Positions 15,103 to 22,182 of a stretch of 22,809 nucleotides of DNA are shown piece after piece. Position numbers and translations under genes: made by a program. How positions within the stretch are numbered: the stretch's first letter is position 1; every line of letters begins with the position of its first letter. Below the pieces are notes generated by a model. That model searched no databases and was not told the origin of the DNA. It saw only the letters and a list, made by a program, of their open reading frames with translations. This DNA is from an uncultured Oscillospiraceae bacterium (lineage in GTDB: Bacteria; Bacillota; Clostridia; Oscillospirales; Ruminococcaceae). The DNA lies in the NCBI GenBank assembly GCA_934488695.1, contig CAKSSH010000026.1, positions 1 through 22,809 of the forward strand. Direction: 5' to 3'.

Positions 15103-16461
15103 ATGCTGAACACCAAAAATATTTTGGAAACCATCCACATGATTTCGGACGAGCATCTGGATATCCGGACCGTGACCATGGGGATTTCATTGTTGGACTG
15201 CGCCGGGGACGATATCGGCCGCAGCTGCGAAAAAATCTATGACAAAATCACCTCCCGTGCCGAGCGACTGGTTCCGGTCTGCCGCGAAATTGAGCGGGAA
15301 TACGGGATCCCGATTATCAACAAGCGGATCTCGGTCACCCCGATTGCCATGGTTGCAGCCGCCTGCAGACAGAGTGACCCCGTTCGCTTTGCGCTGACGC
15401 TGCAGCGAGCTGCCGACGCCGTCGGCGTGAATTTCATCGGCGGGTACAGCGCTCTGGTGCACAAAGGTTTTTCGGCCGGCGACCGAGAGCTTATTGAAAG
15501 CATTCCGCAGGCTCTTGCGCAAACCGAAAACATCTGTGCCAGTGTCAACATCGGCTCCACCAAGGCCGGAATCAATCTGGACGCAGTCGCGCAGATGGGC
15601 TCGATTATCAAAAAGGCCGCCGAGTTGACGAAGCAGCGTGGCTGTATCGGTCCGGCCAAGCTGGTCGTGCTTTGCAACGCACCCGAGGACAATCCGTTTA
15701 TGGCCGGCGCATTCCACGGCGTCGGAGAGCCGGACAGCGTCATTAACGTCGGCGTTTCGGGGCCGGGCGTTGTAAAGTCCGCGCTTGAAAAGGCTAAAGG
15801 GGCCGATATTGCCGAGGTGGCCGACATCATCAAGCGCAGCGCCTTTAAAATCACCCGCATGGGTCAGCTGGTGGCACAAGAGGCCTCCCGGCGGTTGGAC
15901 GTCCCGTTCGGCATTGTAGACCTTTCGCTGGCGCCCACACCGGCAGTCGGGGACTCGGTGGCGCATATTCTGGAGGAAATCGGTCTTTCCTGCTGCGGAG
16001 CCTGCGGCACAACCGCTGCTTTGGCACTGCTTAACGACGCCGTTAAAAAAGGCGGCGTAATGGCCTCCTCCCGCGTGGGCGGACTTTCCGGTGCCTTTAT
16101 TCCGGTCACGGAGGACGCCGGCATGATCCACGCGGCCGAAGCCGGCTGCCTGTCCATTGAAAAGCTGGAAGCCATGACGGCGGTCTGCTCGGTGGGTCTG
16201 GATATGATTATCATCCCGGGCGACACGCCGGCCGAGGTTATTTCCGGCATTATTGCCGACGAAGCTGCCATCGGCATGGCCAACTTCAAGACCACCGCCG
16301 TCCGGCTGATTCCGGCCATCGGCAAAAAGGTCGGCGATCATCTCTCCTTTGGCGGTCTGCTCGGCGAGGGGCCGGTCATGCGGGTCAACACTGCGTCCCC
16401 GCTAAGCTTTATTCAACGCGGCGGACATATTCCGGCCCCGCTGCAAAGTCTGAAAAACTGA
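15103..16461 (+). CDS. UPF0210/PFL (DUF711) family protein of unknown function
   Basis: This 452-residue protein matches the conserved UPF0210 (PFL-like, DUF711) family by its start (MLNTKNILETIHMISDEHLD), NFIGGYSALVHKGF, GVSGPGVVKSALEKA and the Gly-rich end LSFGGLLGEGPVMRVN. No signal peptide or membrane segment is visible, so it should be cytosolic. A conserved Cys pair, SCCGACGTTAALALLND, could matter for catalysis. GAGG lies 8 nt before ATG 15103, and it is co-transcribed with the ACT-domain gene. The family has been linked structurally to pyruvate formate-lyase-like folds, but no reaction is established; none is assigned here. Confidence 0.9.
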   Translation: MLNTKNILETIHMISDEHLDIRTVTMGISLLDCAGDDIGRSCEKIYDKITSRAERLVPVCREIEREYGIPIINKRISVTPIAMVAAACRQSDPVRFALTLQRAADAVGVNFIGGYSALVHKGFSAGDRELIESIPQALAQTENICASVNIGSTKAGINLDAVAQMGSIIKKAAELTKQRGCIGPAKLVVLCNAPEDNPFMAGAFHGVGEPDSVINVGVSGPGVVKSALEKAKGADIAEVADIIKRSAFKITRMGQLVAQEASRRLDVPFGIVDLSLAPTPAVGDSVAHILEEIGLSCCGACGTTAALALLNDAVKKGGVMASSRVGGLSGAFIPVTEDAGMIHAAEAGCLSIEKLEAMTAVCSVGLDMIIIPGDTPAEVISGIIADEAAIGMANFKTTAVRLIPAIGKKVGDHLSFGGLLGEGPVMRVNTASPLSFIQRGGHIPAPLQSLKN

Positions 16462-16466
16462 TACCC

Positions 16467-16493
16467 GCACCCGGCTCTGCCGGGTGCTTTTTT
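16467..16493 (+). terminator. Intrinsic terminator after the UPF0210 gene
   Basis: GCACCCGG pairs with CCGGGTGC (8 bp, 5-nt loop) and is followed by six T's, six nt after the UPF0210 stop. Confidence 0.92.
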
Positions 16494-16537
16494 ACGCTCC
16501 CGAGGCATACGCTTTTATAAAAAAGGGGGCAAGATCC

Positions 16538-17839
16538 ATGATCATTCATATCGTTTCGGCCGGCCAGTCACTGCAATCCATTGCCCGGCAATACGGCGTC
16601 GGGGTCGAACGGCTTTCGTTTGACAACAGCCTATCCCCGGAAAGTCGCCTGCCGATTGGTCAGCCGCTTGTGGTGGTCCTGCCCGAAAAAACCCATACGG
16701 TTGCGCCGGGCGAGACTCTTTTGTCTATTGCCCGACAATACCGAGTCCCGGTCTACCGTCTGTGGCGGCAAAACTTATTCCTCAACGGCGGCGAAGCGCT
16801 GTATCCGGGGCAAACCTTATATATTGAGGTGGGGCGAGACCCTCTCGGCAGCTTTCAAATCGGCGGCTACGCCTATCCCTTTATCCCGGAACCCCTGCTC
16901 AACCGCACGCTGCCGCTGGTGGGCGGGATCATGCCGTTCACCTACGGATTTCGATCAGACGGCAGTCTCTTTCCCCTGCGGGATGAGCGCCTTTTACAGC
17001 GCTGCACCGTTTACGGCAGTACCCCCGTAATGCATCTGTCGACCCTGACCGACGGAGATCGATTTTCGACCGAGCTTGCGAGAACGCTGCTGCAAAACGA
17101 CTCCCTGCAGCAGGTTCTGTTGGAAAATGTTCTGCAAAACCTGCGAGAAAAAGGCTACCGCGGGCTGGACGTTGACTTTGAGTTTTTGGGAGCCGAAAAC
17201 GCCGTCCCCTACGCCGAATTTATTGACCGCTGCCGCCGGCGCCTGAATGTCGAGGGGTATCCCGTAATGACGGCGCTGGCACCCAAAATTGCCGACGACC
17301 AGCCGGGCGTTCTATACGAAGGACACGATTATGCCCTATTGGGTGCGGCGGCCGACGCGCTGCTTTTAATGACCTATGAATGGGGCTACACCTACGGCCC
17401 GCCGATGGCCGTTTCTCCTATCGGCTCGGTTGAACGGGTGTTGAATTATGCCGTCAGCCGCATTGCACCCGGCAAGCTTTTTCTCGGTCTCTCCAACTAC
17501 GGCTATGACTTTTCGCTTCCCTATATCCGCGGTGTTTCTCGAGCCACCTCTCTGTCGACTGCCGCAGCCTTTGCGCTGGCTGCCGAAACCGGCGCCGAAA
17601 TCCGGTACGACGAAACCGTACAAGCGCCTTTTTTTGAATATACCGACGACCGAAAAAAGGCCCATATTGTTTGGTTTGAGGATGTCCGCTCCCTGTCTGC
17701 CCGGCTGGAGCTGCTGCCCCGGTTCGGACTGCGCGGTGCGCTTTATTGGAATCTCAACCGAGAGAATAACCAAAACCTTGTTTTGCTGGATCAGCGCGTT
17801 ATCCCGGCCTCTTTTGACCTTTTCGCCCCAGAAGAATAA
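16538..17839 (+). CDS. LysM-LysM-GH18 glucosaminidase, SleL/YaaH-like spore cortex enzyme
   Basis: This 433-residue protein has two LysM peptidoglycan-binding repeats (about 3-47 and 52-96) and a glycoside hydrolase family 18 domain (about 105-430). The catalytic DxDxE sequence is in GLDVDFEFLG (D211, D213, E215). Supporting GH18 motifs are ALLLMTYEWGYTYGPP and GLSNYGYDF. The layout matches SleL/YaaH, the N-acetylglucosaminidase that degrades spore cortex during germination; the lack of a signal peptide agrees with loading from the mother cell. ATG 16538 is used because GGGGG lies 8 nt upstream; an in-frame extension to 16484 would overlap the preceding terminator. A vegetative cell wall hydrolase is less likely. 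Confidence 0.88.
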   Translation: MIIHIVSAGQSLQSIARQYGVGVERLSFDNSLSPESRLPIGQPLVVVLPEKTHTVAPGETLLSIARQYRVPVYRLWRQNLFLNGGEALYPGQTLYIEVGRDPLGSFQIGGYAYPFIPEPLLNRTLPLVGGIMPFTYGFRSDGSLFPLRDERLLQRCTVYGSTPVMHLSTLTDGDRFSTELARTLLQNDSLQQVLLENVLQNLREKGYRGLDVDFEFLGAENAVPYAEFIDRCRRRLNVEGYPVMTALAPKIADDQPGVLYEGHDYALLGAAADALLLMTYEWGYTYGPPMAVSPIGSVERVLNYAVSRIAPGKLFLGLSNYGYDFSLPYIRGVSRATSLSTAAAFALAAETGAEIRYDETVQAPFFEYTDDRKKAHIVWFEDVRSLSARLELLPRFGLRGALYWNLNRENNQNLVLLDQRVIPASFDLFAPEE

Positions 17840-17850
17840 GCCGCGGAATA

Positions 17851-17879
17851 TTGACAGAAAGCAGGAATTATGATACAAT
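17851..17879 (+). promoter_or_regulatory. Promoter of the polysaccharide exporter pair
   Basis: TTGACA (17851-17856) and TACAAT (17874-17879) are 17 bp apart. The transcript would start near 17886, about 75 nt before the permease ATG. It separates this operon from the glucosaminidase gene, which has no visible terminator. Confidence 0.8.
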
Positions 17880-17959
17880 TCTTTTGCTTTCAATTTCATA
17901 AGTAATTCGCCGTTTAAAAAACGCCGATTTCACATTATTTTCAGAAAGGTTTTGAAAAA

Positions 17960-18748
17960 ATGGAAGCCATCCGTCGATGGAGTGCGCATTATAAAAAATA
18001 CCGGCCGCTGATTCGCGAGCTGATTAAACGTGACCTCAAGGTCAAATACCGCCGCAGCTTTTTGGGTTATCTGTGGAGCCTTTTGAATCCGCTGCTTATG
18101 ATGATTGTATTGAATCTCGTTTTCTCTAATATTTTTCGCTACGAAATCAAGAATTTTCCGCTCTACCTGATTTGCGGGCAAACGCTGTTCACCTTTTTTA
18201 ATGAAAGCACCACCGTGTCGATGTATGCTATTTTGGCCAATGCACCGCTCATCAAAAAGGTATATATTCCGAAATTTATCTTCCCGGTTTCCCGGGTGCT
18301 CTCCAGCTTTGTGACCACCAGCTTCAGTCTGGCGGCTATCCTGATTGTCATGATTTTCACCCGCACGCCAATTACCATTTATTTTCCGCTGATTGTCTAT
18401 CCGCTGTTCTGCTTGTTTTTGTTTGCCTGCGGCATGGGCATGATTCTGTCGGCGCTGTCGGTGTATTTCCGGGACATTACACACCTGTACGGCGTCTTTA
18501 CGCTGGCGCTGATGTACCTGACCCCGATTTTTTACCCCGTCGAGGCCGTACCGGCGAATATCCGGGGCGTGATTATGTGCAATCCGCTCTATCATTACAT
18601 TGAGCTTTTTCGCTGCTTTGTCATATACGGCTGCATGCCAAGTGACCCGATGCTGTTTGTTTGGAGCTTTTTGTCCTGTAGCGTTTTCTTTATTCTCGGT
18701 CTGTTTACCTTTAATAAGCTGCAAAAGAACTTCATTTTGTACATCTGA
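17960..18748 (+). CDS. ABC-2 type polysaccharide/teichoic acid export permease (TagG/Wzm)
   Basis: This 262-residue membrane protein has six hydrophobic segments and the family start ELIKRDLKVKYRRSFLGYLWSLLNPLL. Later come GMGMILSALSVYFRDITHL and LTPIFYPVEAVPANIRG, the standard signatures of Wzm/TagG exporters. It should move a lipid-linked glycan or wall polymer across the membrane, powered by the ATPase encoded 14 nt downstream. ATG 17960 follows AAAGG at a slightly long spacing. No glycosyltransferase or polymer-synthesis genes lie in this window, so the substrate is unknown. Confidence 0.92.
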   Translation: MEAIRRWSAHYKKYRPLIRELIKRDLKVKYRRSFLGYLWSLLNPLLMMIVLNLVFSNIFRYEIKNFPLYLICGQTLFTFFNESTTVSMYAILANAPLIKKVYIPKFIFPVSRVLSSFVTTSFSLAAILIVMIFTRTPITIYFPLIVYPLFCLFLFACGMGMILSALSVYFRDITHLYGVFTLALMYLTPIFYPVEAVPANIRGVIMCNPLYHYIELFRCFVIYGCMPSDPMLFVWSFLSCSVFFILGLFTFNKLQKNFILYI

Positions 18749-18762
18749 GGCGGGAGGAAAAA

Positions 18763-19503
18763 ATGGACAAGCCGATTATTGAGATCAACGACGTTTCTAT
18801 GCGGTTTAACCTTGCCGAGGAACGTACCGATACCATGAAGGAATATTTTTTAAAGTTGATTCGGGGGCAGCTGCATTTTAACGAATTTTGGGCGCTCAAG
18901 AACATTTCCTTTCAGGTCTGTCCCGGCGAAGCAGTCGCCCTGATTGGGCGAAACGGCAGCGGAAAGAGCACCTTGCTCAAGCTGATTGCCGGCGTGATGT
19001 CGCCCACCACCGGCAGTATTACCGTGCGCGGCGAAATTGCTCCGCTCATTGAATTGGGCGCCGGCTTTGACTTTGACCTGACCGGTCGCGAAAACATCTT
19101 TTTGAACGGCGCTGTCATGGGGTTTGATCACAAATACATGGAAAAGCACTTTGACGAAATTTTGGATTTTTCGGAGCTTTCGGAGTTTATTGACGTCCCG
19201 GTCAAAAACTATTCCTCCGGGATGATTGCACGGCTTGGTTTTAGCATTGCAACCATCACAAACCCGCAAATTCTCATTGTCGATGAGGTTTTGGCCGTCG
19301 GCGACCAAAGCTTCCAGGAAAAATGCGAGCGGAAGATTCAAGAGCTTCTTTCAAACAATACCACGCTGCTGTTCGTTTCACACAGTGCCGAAACGGTGCA
19401 GGCAATCTGTCAGCGTGCCATTTGGCTGGACGGCGGCCAAATGATGATGGACGCATCCAGTCAGGAGGCCTGCGAGGCCTACCGTCTCCATCAAAACGGC
19501 TGA
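18763..19503 (+). CDS. Polysaccharide export ABC ATPase (TagH/Wzt)
   Basis: This 246-residue ATPase has Walker A GRNGSGKST (about 62), the family-typical GAGFDFDLTGRENIFLNG, signature YSSGMIARLGFS and Walker B ILIVDEVLAVGD, all diagnostic for Wzt/TagH. It is short and lacks the C-terminal carbohydrate-binding domain of Wzt proteins that read a modified glycan end, so recognition probably lies elsewhere. GGGAGG precedes ATG 18763. It is co-transcribed with the permease gene and followed by a terminator. Confidence 0.93.
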   Translation: MDKPIIEINDVSMRFNLAEERTDTMKEYFLKLIRGQLHFNEFWALKNISFQVCPGEAVALIGRNGSGKSTLLKLIAGVMSPTTGSITVRGEIAPLIELGAGFDFDLTGRENIFLNGAVMGFDHKYMEKHFDEILDFSELSEFIDVPVKNYSSGMIARLGFSIATITNPQILIVDEVLAVGDQSFQEKCERKIQELLSNNTTLLFVSHSAETVQAICQRAIWLDGGQMMMDASSQEACEAYRLHQNG

Positions 19504-19507
19504 ATAT

Positions 19508-19538
19508 AAAAGCAGATCCCGAGCGGGTCTGCTTTTTT
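19508..19538 (+). terminator. Intrinsic terminator after the TagH/Wzt gene
   Basis: AAAAGCAGATCC pairs with GGGTCTGCTTTT (one G-U pair, 4-5-nt loop) followed by further T's, a few nt past the stop codon. Confidence 0.88.
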
Positions 19539-19546
19539 ACATAACT

Positions 19547-19578
19547 ATCGCCCCGCACGCTCTCGCGTGCGGGGCGAT
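19547..19578 (-). terminator. Strong hairpin after the glucokinase gene, probable terminator
   Basis: A perfect 14-bp stem (ATCGCCCCGCACGC and complement) with a TCTC loop lies between two convergent genes, 10 nt beyond the glucokinase stop. Neither side has a real T-run, so it may stop RNA polymerase weakly or protect the 3' end. Confidence 0.55.
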
Positions 19579-19588
19579 GTTCTTTACC

Positions 19589-20533
19589 CTATTGTAAAAA
19601 GGCTGCGCCGATAATGCCGGCATCATTTCCGAGCTGTGCCGTGCACACCCGTGTACGCTGCAAAAGCGCACGCGCGTAATCCTCCTGCCCGAGCATTTCG
19701 GCAATCGGCTCGGTCAACCCAGCGCCCTCCGCGCAGATACCGCCGCCGATACACAAGATTTCAGGCTGAAAAATATTGACAAGGTTGATAACACCCACCG
19801 CGATATAACGAATATACTGCCGACAGACAGCTGCCGCAATCTCATCGCCGGCGCGCATGGCATCAAAGGCCGTTCGACCGTCAACCTTTGCTTCGTCACC
19901 GCCGCACTGCTGCCACAATTTGCTTTCGGTATGCTCTCGCATTGCCCGACGAGTTTGCCGAATCAATGCTGTTGCCGAGGCGTATGCCTCCCAGCAGCCT
20001 CTGCGCCCGCAGGTGCACGCCTCCCCGTCCAGGTCAATTACGGTGTGTCCCGTCTCCCCGCCGGCGCCGTTAGAGCCGGTGTACAACCGACCGTCCAAAA
20101 CCAAGCCGTTGCCGACGCCGGTCCCCAGGGTGATCATCACAAAATTTTTGCAGCCGCGGCCTGCACCGGCCAAATACTCTCCGAACGCTGCCGCATTAGC
20201 GTCGTTAGCCAGCCGAACAGGCCGATCCAACCGTGCACGCAAAAAATCGGAAAGCGGCACATCCCGAAAGCCCAAATTATTCGCGTAAATCACGCAACCG
20301 GACTGCGCATCCACTGCACCGGGGCTGCCGACCCCGACGCACGCAATCTCCGAAAACGAAATGCCTGCCTTTTCGGCAGCTCGCCGAGCCGCAGCCGCCA
20401 TGTCTGCCGCAATTTCCTCTGCCGGACGAGGGAGGGCCGTTTTGACCTTTTCCTTGGCCAAAATCCGATAATGCTCATCTACGACCCCTGCTACAATATT
20501 GGTCCCGCCCAGGTCAATCCCGATTTTATACAT
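19589..20533 (-). CDS. ROK-family glucokinase
   Basis: This 314-residue ROK kinase is predicted to phosphorylate glucose with ATP. It has the phosphate-binding DLGGTN (7-12), GVGSPGAVD, the catalytic Asp in NDANAAAFGEY (D111), TLGTGVGNG, the substrate GETGH (159-163) and the ROK zinc motif CTCGRRGCWE (C173, C175, C180). The GGGI near the C-terminus completes the fold. ATG 20533 is chosen because MYKIGIDLGG is the standard N-terminus; AGAGGTGA lies 8 nt upstream. A long in-frame extension to 20845 would overlap the divergent gene and is rejected. No helix-turn-helix is present, so it is an enzyme rather than a ROK repressor. N-acetylmannosamine kinase is a less likely alternative. Confidence 0.9.
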   Translation of the reverse strand: MYKIGIDLGGTNIVAGVVDEHYRILAKEKVKTALPRPAEEIAADMAAAARRAAEKAGISFSEIACVGVGSPGAVDAQSGCVIYANNLGFRDVPLSDFLRARLDRPVRLANDANAAAFGEYLAGAGRGCKNFVMITLGTGVGNGLVLDGRLYTGSNGAGGETGHTVIDLDGEACTCGRRGCWEAYASATALIRQTRRAMREHTESKLWQQCGGDEAKVDGRTAFDAMRAGDEIAAAVCRQYIRYIAVGVINLVNIFQPEILCIGGGICAEGAGLTEPIAEMLGQEDYARALLQRTRVCTAQLGNDAGIIGAAFLQ

Positions 20534-20564
20534 ACCCTCCGTCACCTCTTTTTTATTTGGATTC

Positions 20565-20593
20565 ATCTTACCATATTTCGGCCTTGATTGCAA
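20565..20593 (-). promoter_or_regulatory. Promoter of the glucokinase gene
   Basis: On the minus strand TTGCAA (20593-20588) and TAAGAT (20570-20565) are 17 bp apart, about 32 nt before the start codon. Confidence 0.55.
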
Positions 20594-20614
20594 GCAAAAG
20601 AGACGTTTTACCGG

Positions 20615-20643
20615 TTGCCTTTTATCCCAAGGCATGCTACAAT
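20615..20643 (+). promoter_or_regulatory. Promoter of the radical SAM gene
   Basis: TTGCCT (20615-20620) and TACAAT (20638-20643) are 17 bp apart. Transcription from about 20650 would leave only some 20 nt before the proposed ATC start at 20673, which supports an early start codon. Confidence 0.65.
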
Positions 20644-20672
20644 AAAAGAAAACACCAAAGGGGGAAAAGCCT

Positions 20673-21545
20673 ATCGCCGGCTGTACCTGCTGCCCGCGCG
20701 CCTGCGGAATCGACCGGTCCCGAGAAGTCGGCGTTTGCAAAAGCGGCAGCGATATGCACATCGCCCGGGCGGCACTGCATTTTGGGGAAGAGCCCTGTAT
20801 TTCCGGCTCCCGCGGTTCCGGTACCGTCTTTTTTTCGGGCTGCAATCTCGGCTGTGTTTTCTGTCAAAACGCTGCCATCAGCCGCAACGGTCGGCTGGGA
20901 CGTGCCGTGACCCCGAAAGAGCTGCGCGCCGTATTTGAGGACCTCATTTCGCAGGGCGCACATAATATCAATTTAGTGACGCCGACCCATTTTGTGCCCT
21001 TGCTGAAGCAGGCGCTGTCTCCCCGGCTGCCGGTCCCGGTGATTTACAACTGCGGCGGCTATGAATCTCCGCAGACGCTGCGCCTGTTGCGCGGTCTTGT
21101 CGACATCTATCTGCCTGATTATAAATACAGTATTCCGGCGCTCGCGGCGCGCTACAGTGCTGCGCCGGATTATCCGGAGGTTTGCCGGTCCGCTCTTGCG
21201 GAAATGTACCGTCAGGTCGGCGATGCTCGTTTTTCATCGGACGGTCTTATGACCGGCGGCGTTCTGGTGCGTCATTTGATACTGCCCGGCGCCTTGCTGA
21301 ACACCAAAGGTGTTCTGCTCTCCTTAAACCGGCTGTGCCGGGACCGTCGAATCCTGTTAAGCCTTATGGCGCAATATACCCCCATGCCGCAAATTCAAGA
21401 GACATTTCCGGAGCTTTCCCGTCCCGTTTCGCAGCGAGAGCTGCACTCGGTGCGTCTTTTTCTGCAAAGGCTTTCGCATCTGGAGGGCTATTGTCAATCT
21501 CCGCAATCGGTCGGCACACAATATATTCCGCCCTTTGAGCTCTAA
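20673..21545 (+). CDS. PflA-like radical SAM protein with apparent ATC start
   Basis: The protein has the radical SAM cluster motif SGCNLGCVFCQN (CxxxCxxC, C57/C61/C64 from the proposed start). The flanking EEPCISGSRGSGTVFF is typical of the 'pyruvate formate-lyase activating enzyme-like' family. Ahead of it lies a second conserved cysteine set, CTCCPRACG and VC (C4, C7, C11, C22), normally the true N-terminus of this family. No ATG, GTG or TTG exists in frame between the stop at 20643-20645 and the ATG at 20754, which is past that cysteine motif. ATC at 20673 lies 8 nt after AAAGGGGG and gives 290 residues. A start at 20754 would give 263 residues without the cysteine motif. The target of the enzyme is unknown. 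Confidence 0.8.
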   Translation: MAGCTCCPRACGIDRSREVGVCKSGSDMHIARAALHFGEEPCISGSRGSGTVFFSGCNLGCVFCQNAAISRNGRLGRAVTPKELRAVFEDLISQGAHNINLVTPTHFVPLLKQALSPRLPVPVIYNCGGYESPQTLRLLRGLVDIYLPDYKYSIPALAARYSAAPDYPEVCRSALAEMYRQVGDARFSSDGLMTGGVLVRHLILPGALLNTKGVLLSLNRLCRDRRILLSLMAQYTPMPQIQETFPELSRPVSQRELHSVRLFLQRLSHLEGYCQSPQSVGTQYIPPFEL

Positions 21546-21554
21546 GCCGAACGC

Positions 21555-21586
21555 AAAAAGGGCAAAGAGCCCAAGACTCTTTGCCC
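21555..21586 (-). terminator. Intrinsic terminator after the dCMP deaminase gene
   Basis: A perfect 10-bp stem (GGGCAAAGAG and complement) with a 7-nt loop is followed on the minus strand by TTTTTGCG, 20 nt after the deaminase stop. It sits between convergent genes and may also slow plus-strand transcripts. Confidence 0.82.
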
Positions 21587-21606
21587 CACAATGCCCGCCC
21601 CGGTCT

Positions 21607-22092
21607 TTAATAGCCGTGATGTTCCTCAAGCGAGTCATCATAATAGACCCAGTCGCGCACTTGAATTTCCCGATATTCCTCCGATGTGTCCCGCACGTAG
21701 ACCTTTTCAATGCCGGCATTGATGATCAGCCGCTTGCACATGGAGCAAGGCATCGTCCCGGGGACCAAGCAGCCGGTTTTAGCGTCACAGCAGCAAAGAA
21801 ACAGGTCGCTGCCCAGCATCGCATTCCGTGATGCACTGATAATGGCGTTGGCCTCGGCATGCACCGAACGGCACAGCTCATACCGCTCCCCCTGCGGAAT
21901 GTTCAGCTCTTCCCGACGACAGGTCCCGAGATCGCAGCAATTTTTCCGGCCGCGCGGCGACCCGACATACCCGGTTGAAATAATCTCGTCGTTTTTTACG
22001 ATAATGGCCCCGAAATTGCGGCGGATACAGGTGCCGCGTTCCAGCACCGATTGTGCGATGTCGAGATAATAATTGATCTTGTCTCTTCTCAT
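21607..22092 (-). CDS. dCMP deaminase family protein, ComEB-like
   Basis: This 161-residue zinc deaminase is predicted to convert dCMP to dUMP for dTTP synthesis. The catalytic zinc site is SVHAEANAI (H78, E80) with PCSMC (C116, C119). The CCDLGTCRREE segment near residue 52 is shared with ComEB/dCMP deaminases, where it forms an extra metal or effector region. ATG 22092 is preferred because GGAGGG lies 6 nt upstream; an in-frame extension to 22149 would run through the promoter. It is monocistronic with its own promoter and terminator. Another cytidine/deoxycytidylate deaminase specificity is possible but less likely. Confidence 0.9.
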   Translation of the reverse strand: MRRDKINYYLDIAQSVLERGTCIRRNFGAIIVKNDEIISTGYVGSPRGRKNCCDLGTCRREELNIPQGERYELCRSVHAEANAIISASRNAMLGSDLFLCCCDAKTGCLVPGTMPCSMCKRLIINAGIEKVYVRDTSEEYREIQVRDWVYYDDSLEEHHGY

Positions 22093-22120
22093 AACCTTCC
22101 CTCCGAATTCCTTTTTCTCT

Positions 22121-22149
22121 ATTTTAACGGATAAACGAATTTTTTGCAA
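22121..22149 (-). promoter_or_regulatory. Promoter of the dCMP deaminase gene
   Basis: On the minus strand TTGCAA (22149-22144) and TAAAAT (22126-22121) are 17 bp apart, about 28 nt before ATG 22092. No equally clear promoter was seen for ksgA in the opposite direction. Confidence 0.65.
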
Positions 22150-22182
22150 CCGTAAAACAAAATTTTTTCAGGATGTGACCCC

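Noticed and set aside
15187..16341. Minus-strand open frame of 384 codons opposite the UPF0210 gene
   Set aside because: Composition is Gly/Asp/Arg/His-rich and motif-free; the plus-strand frame matches a conserved family along its whole length.
16500..16530. Possible sporulation sigma-E type -10 (CATACGCT at 16506) before the SleL-like gene
   Set aside because: The -10 is one mismatch from consensus but no acceptable -35 lies at the right distance, and the preceding terminator overlaps the expected place.
17930..18724. Minus-strand open frame of 264 codons opposite the TagG-like permease
   Set aside because: Highly charged, Lys/Asn/Gln-rich artefact of the hydrophobic permease codons on the plus strand.
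20534..20845. In-frame N-terminal extension of the glucokinase by 104 residues
   Set aside because: It would cover the promoters and coding part of the divergent radical SAM gene, and the protein family starts at MYKIGIDLGG.
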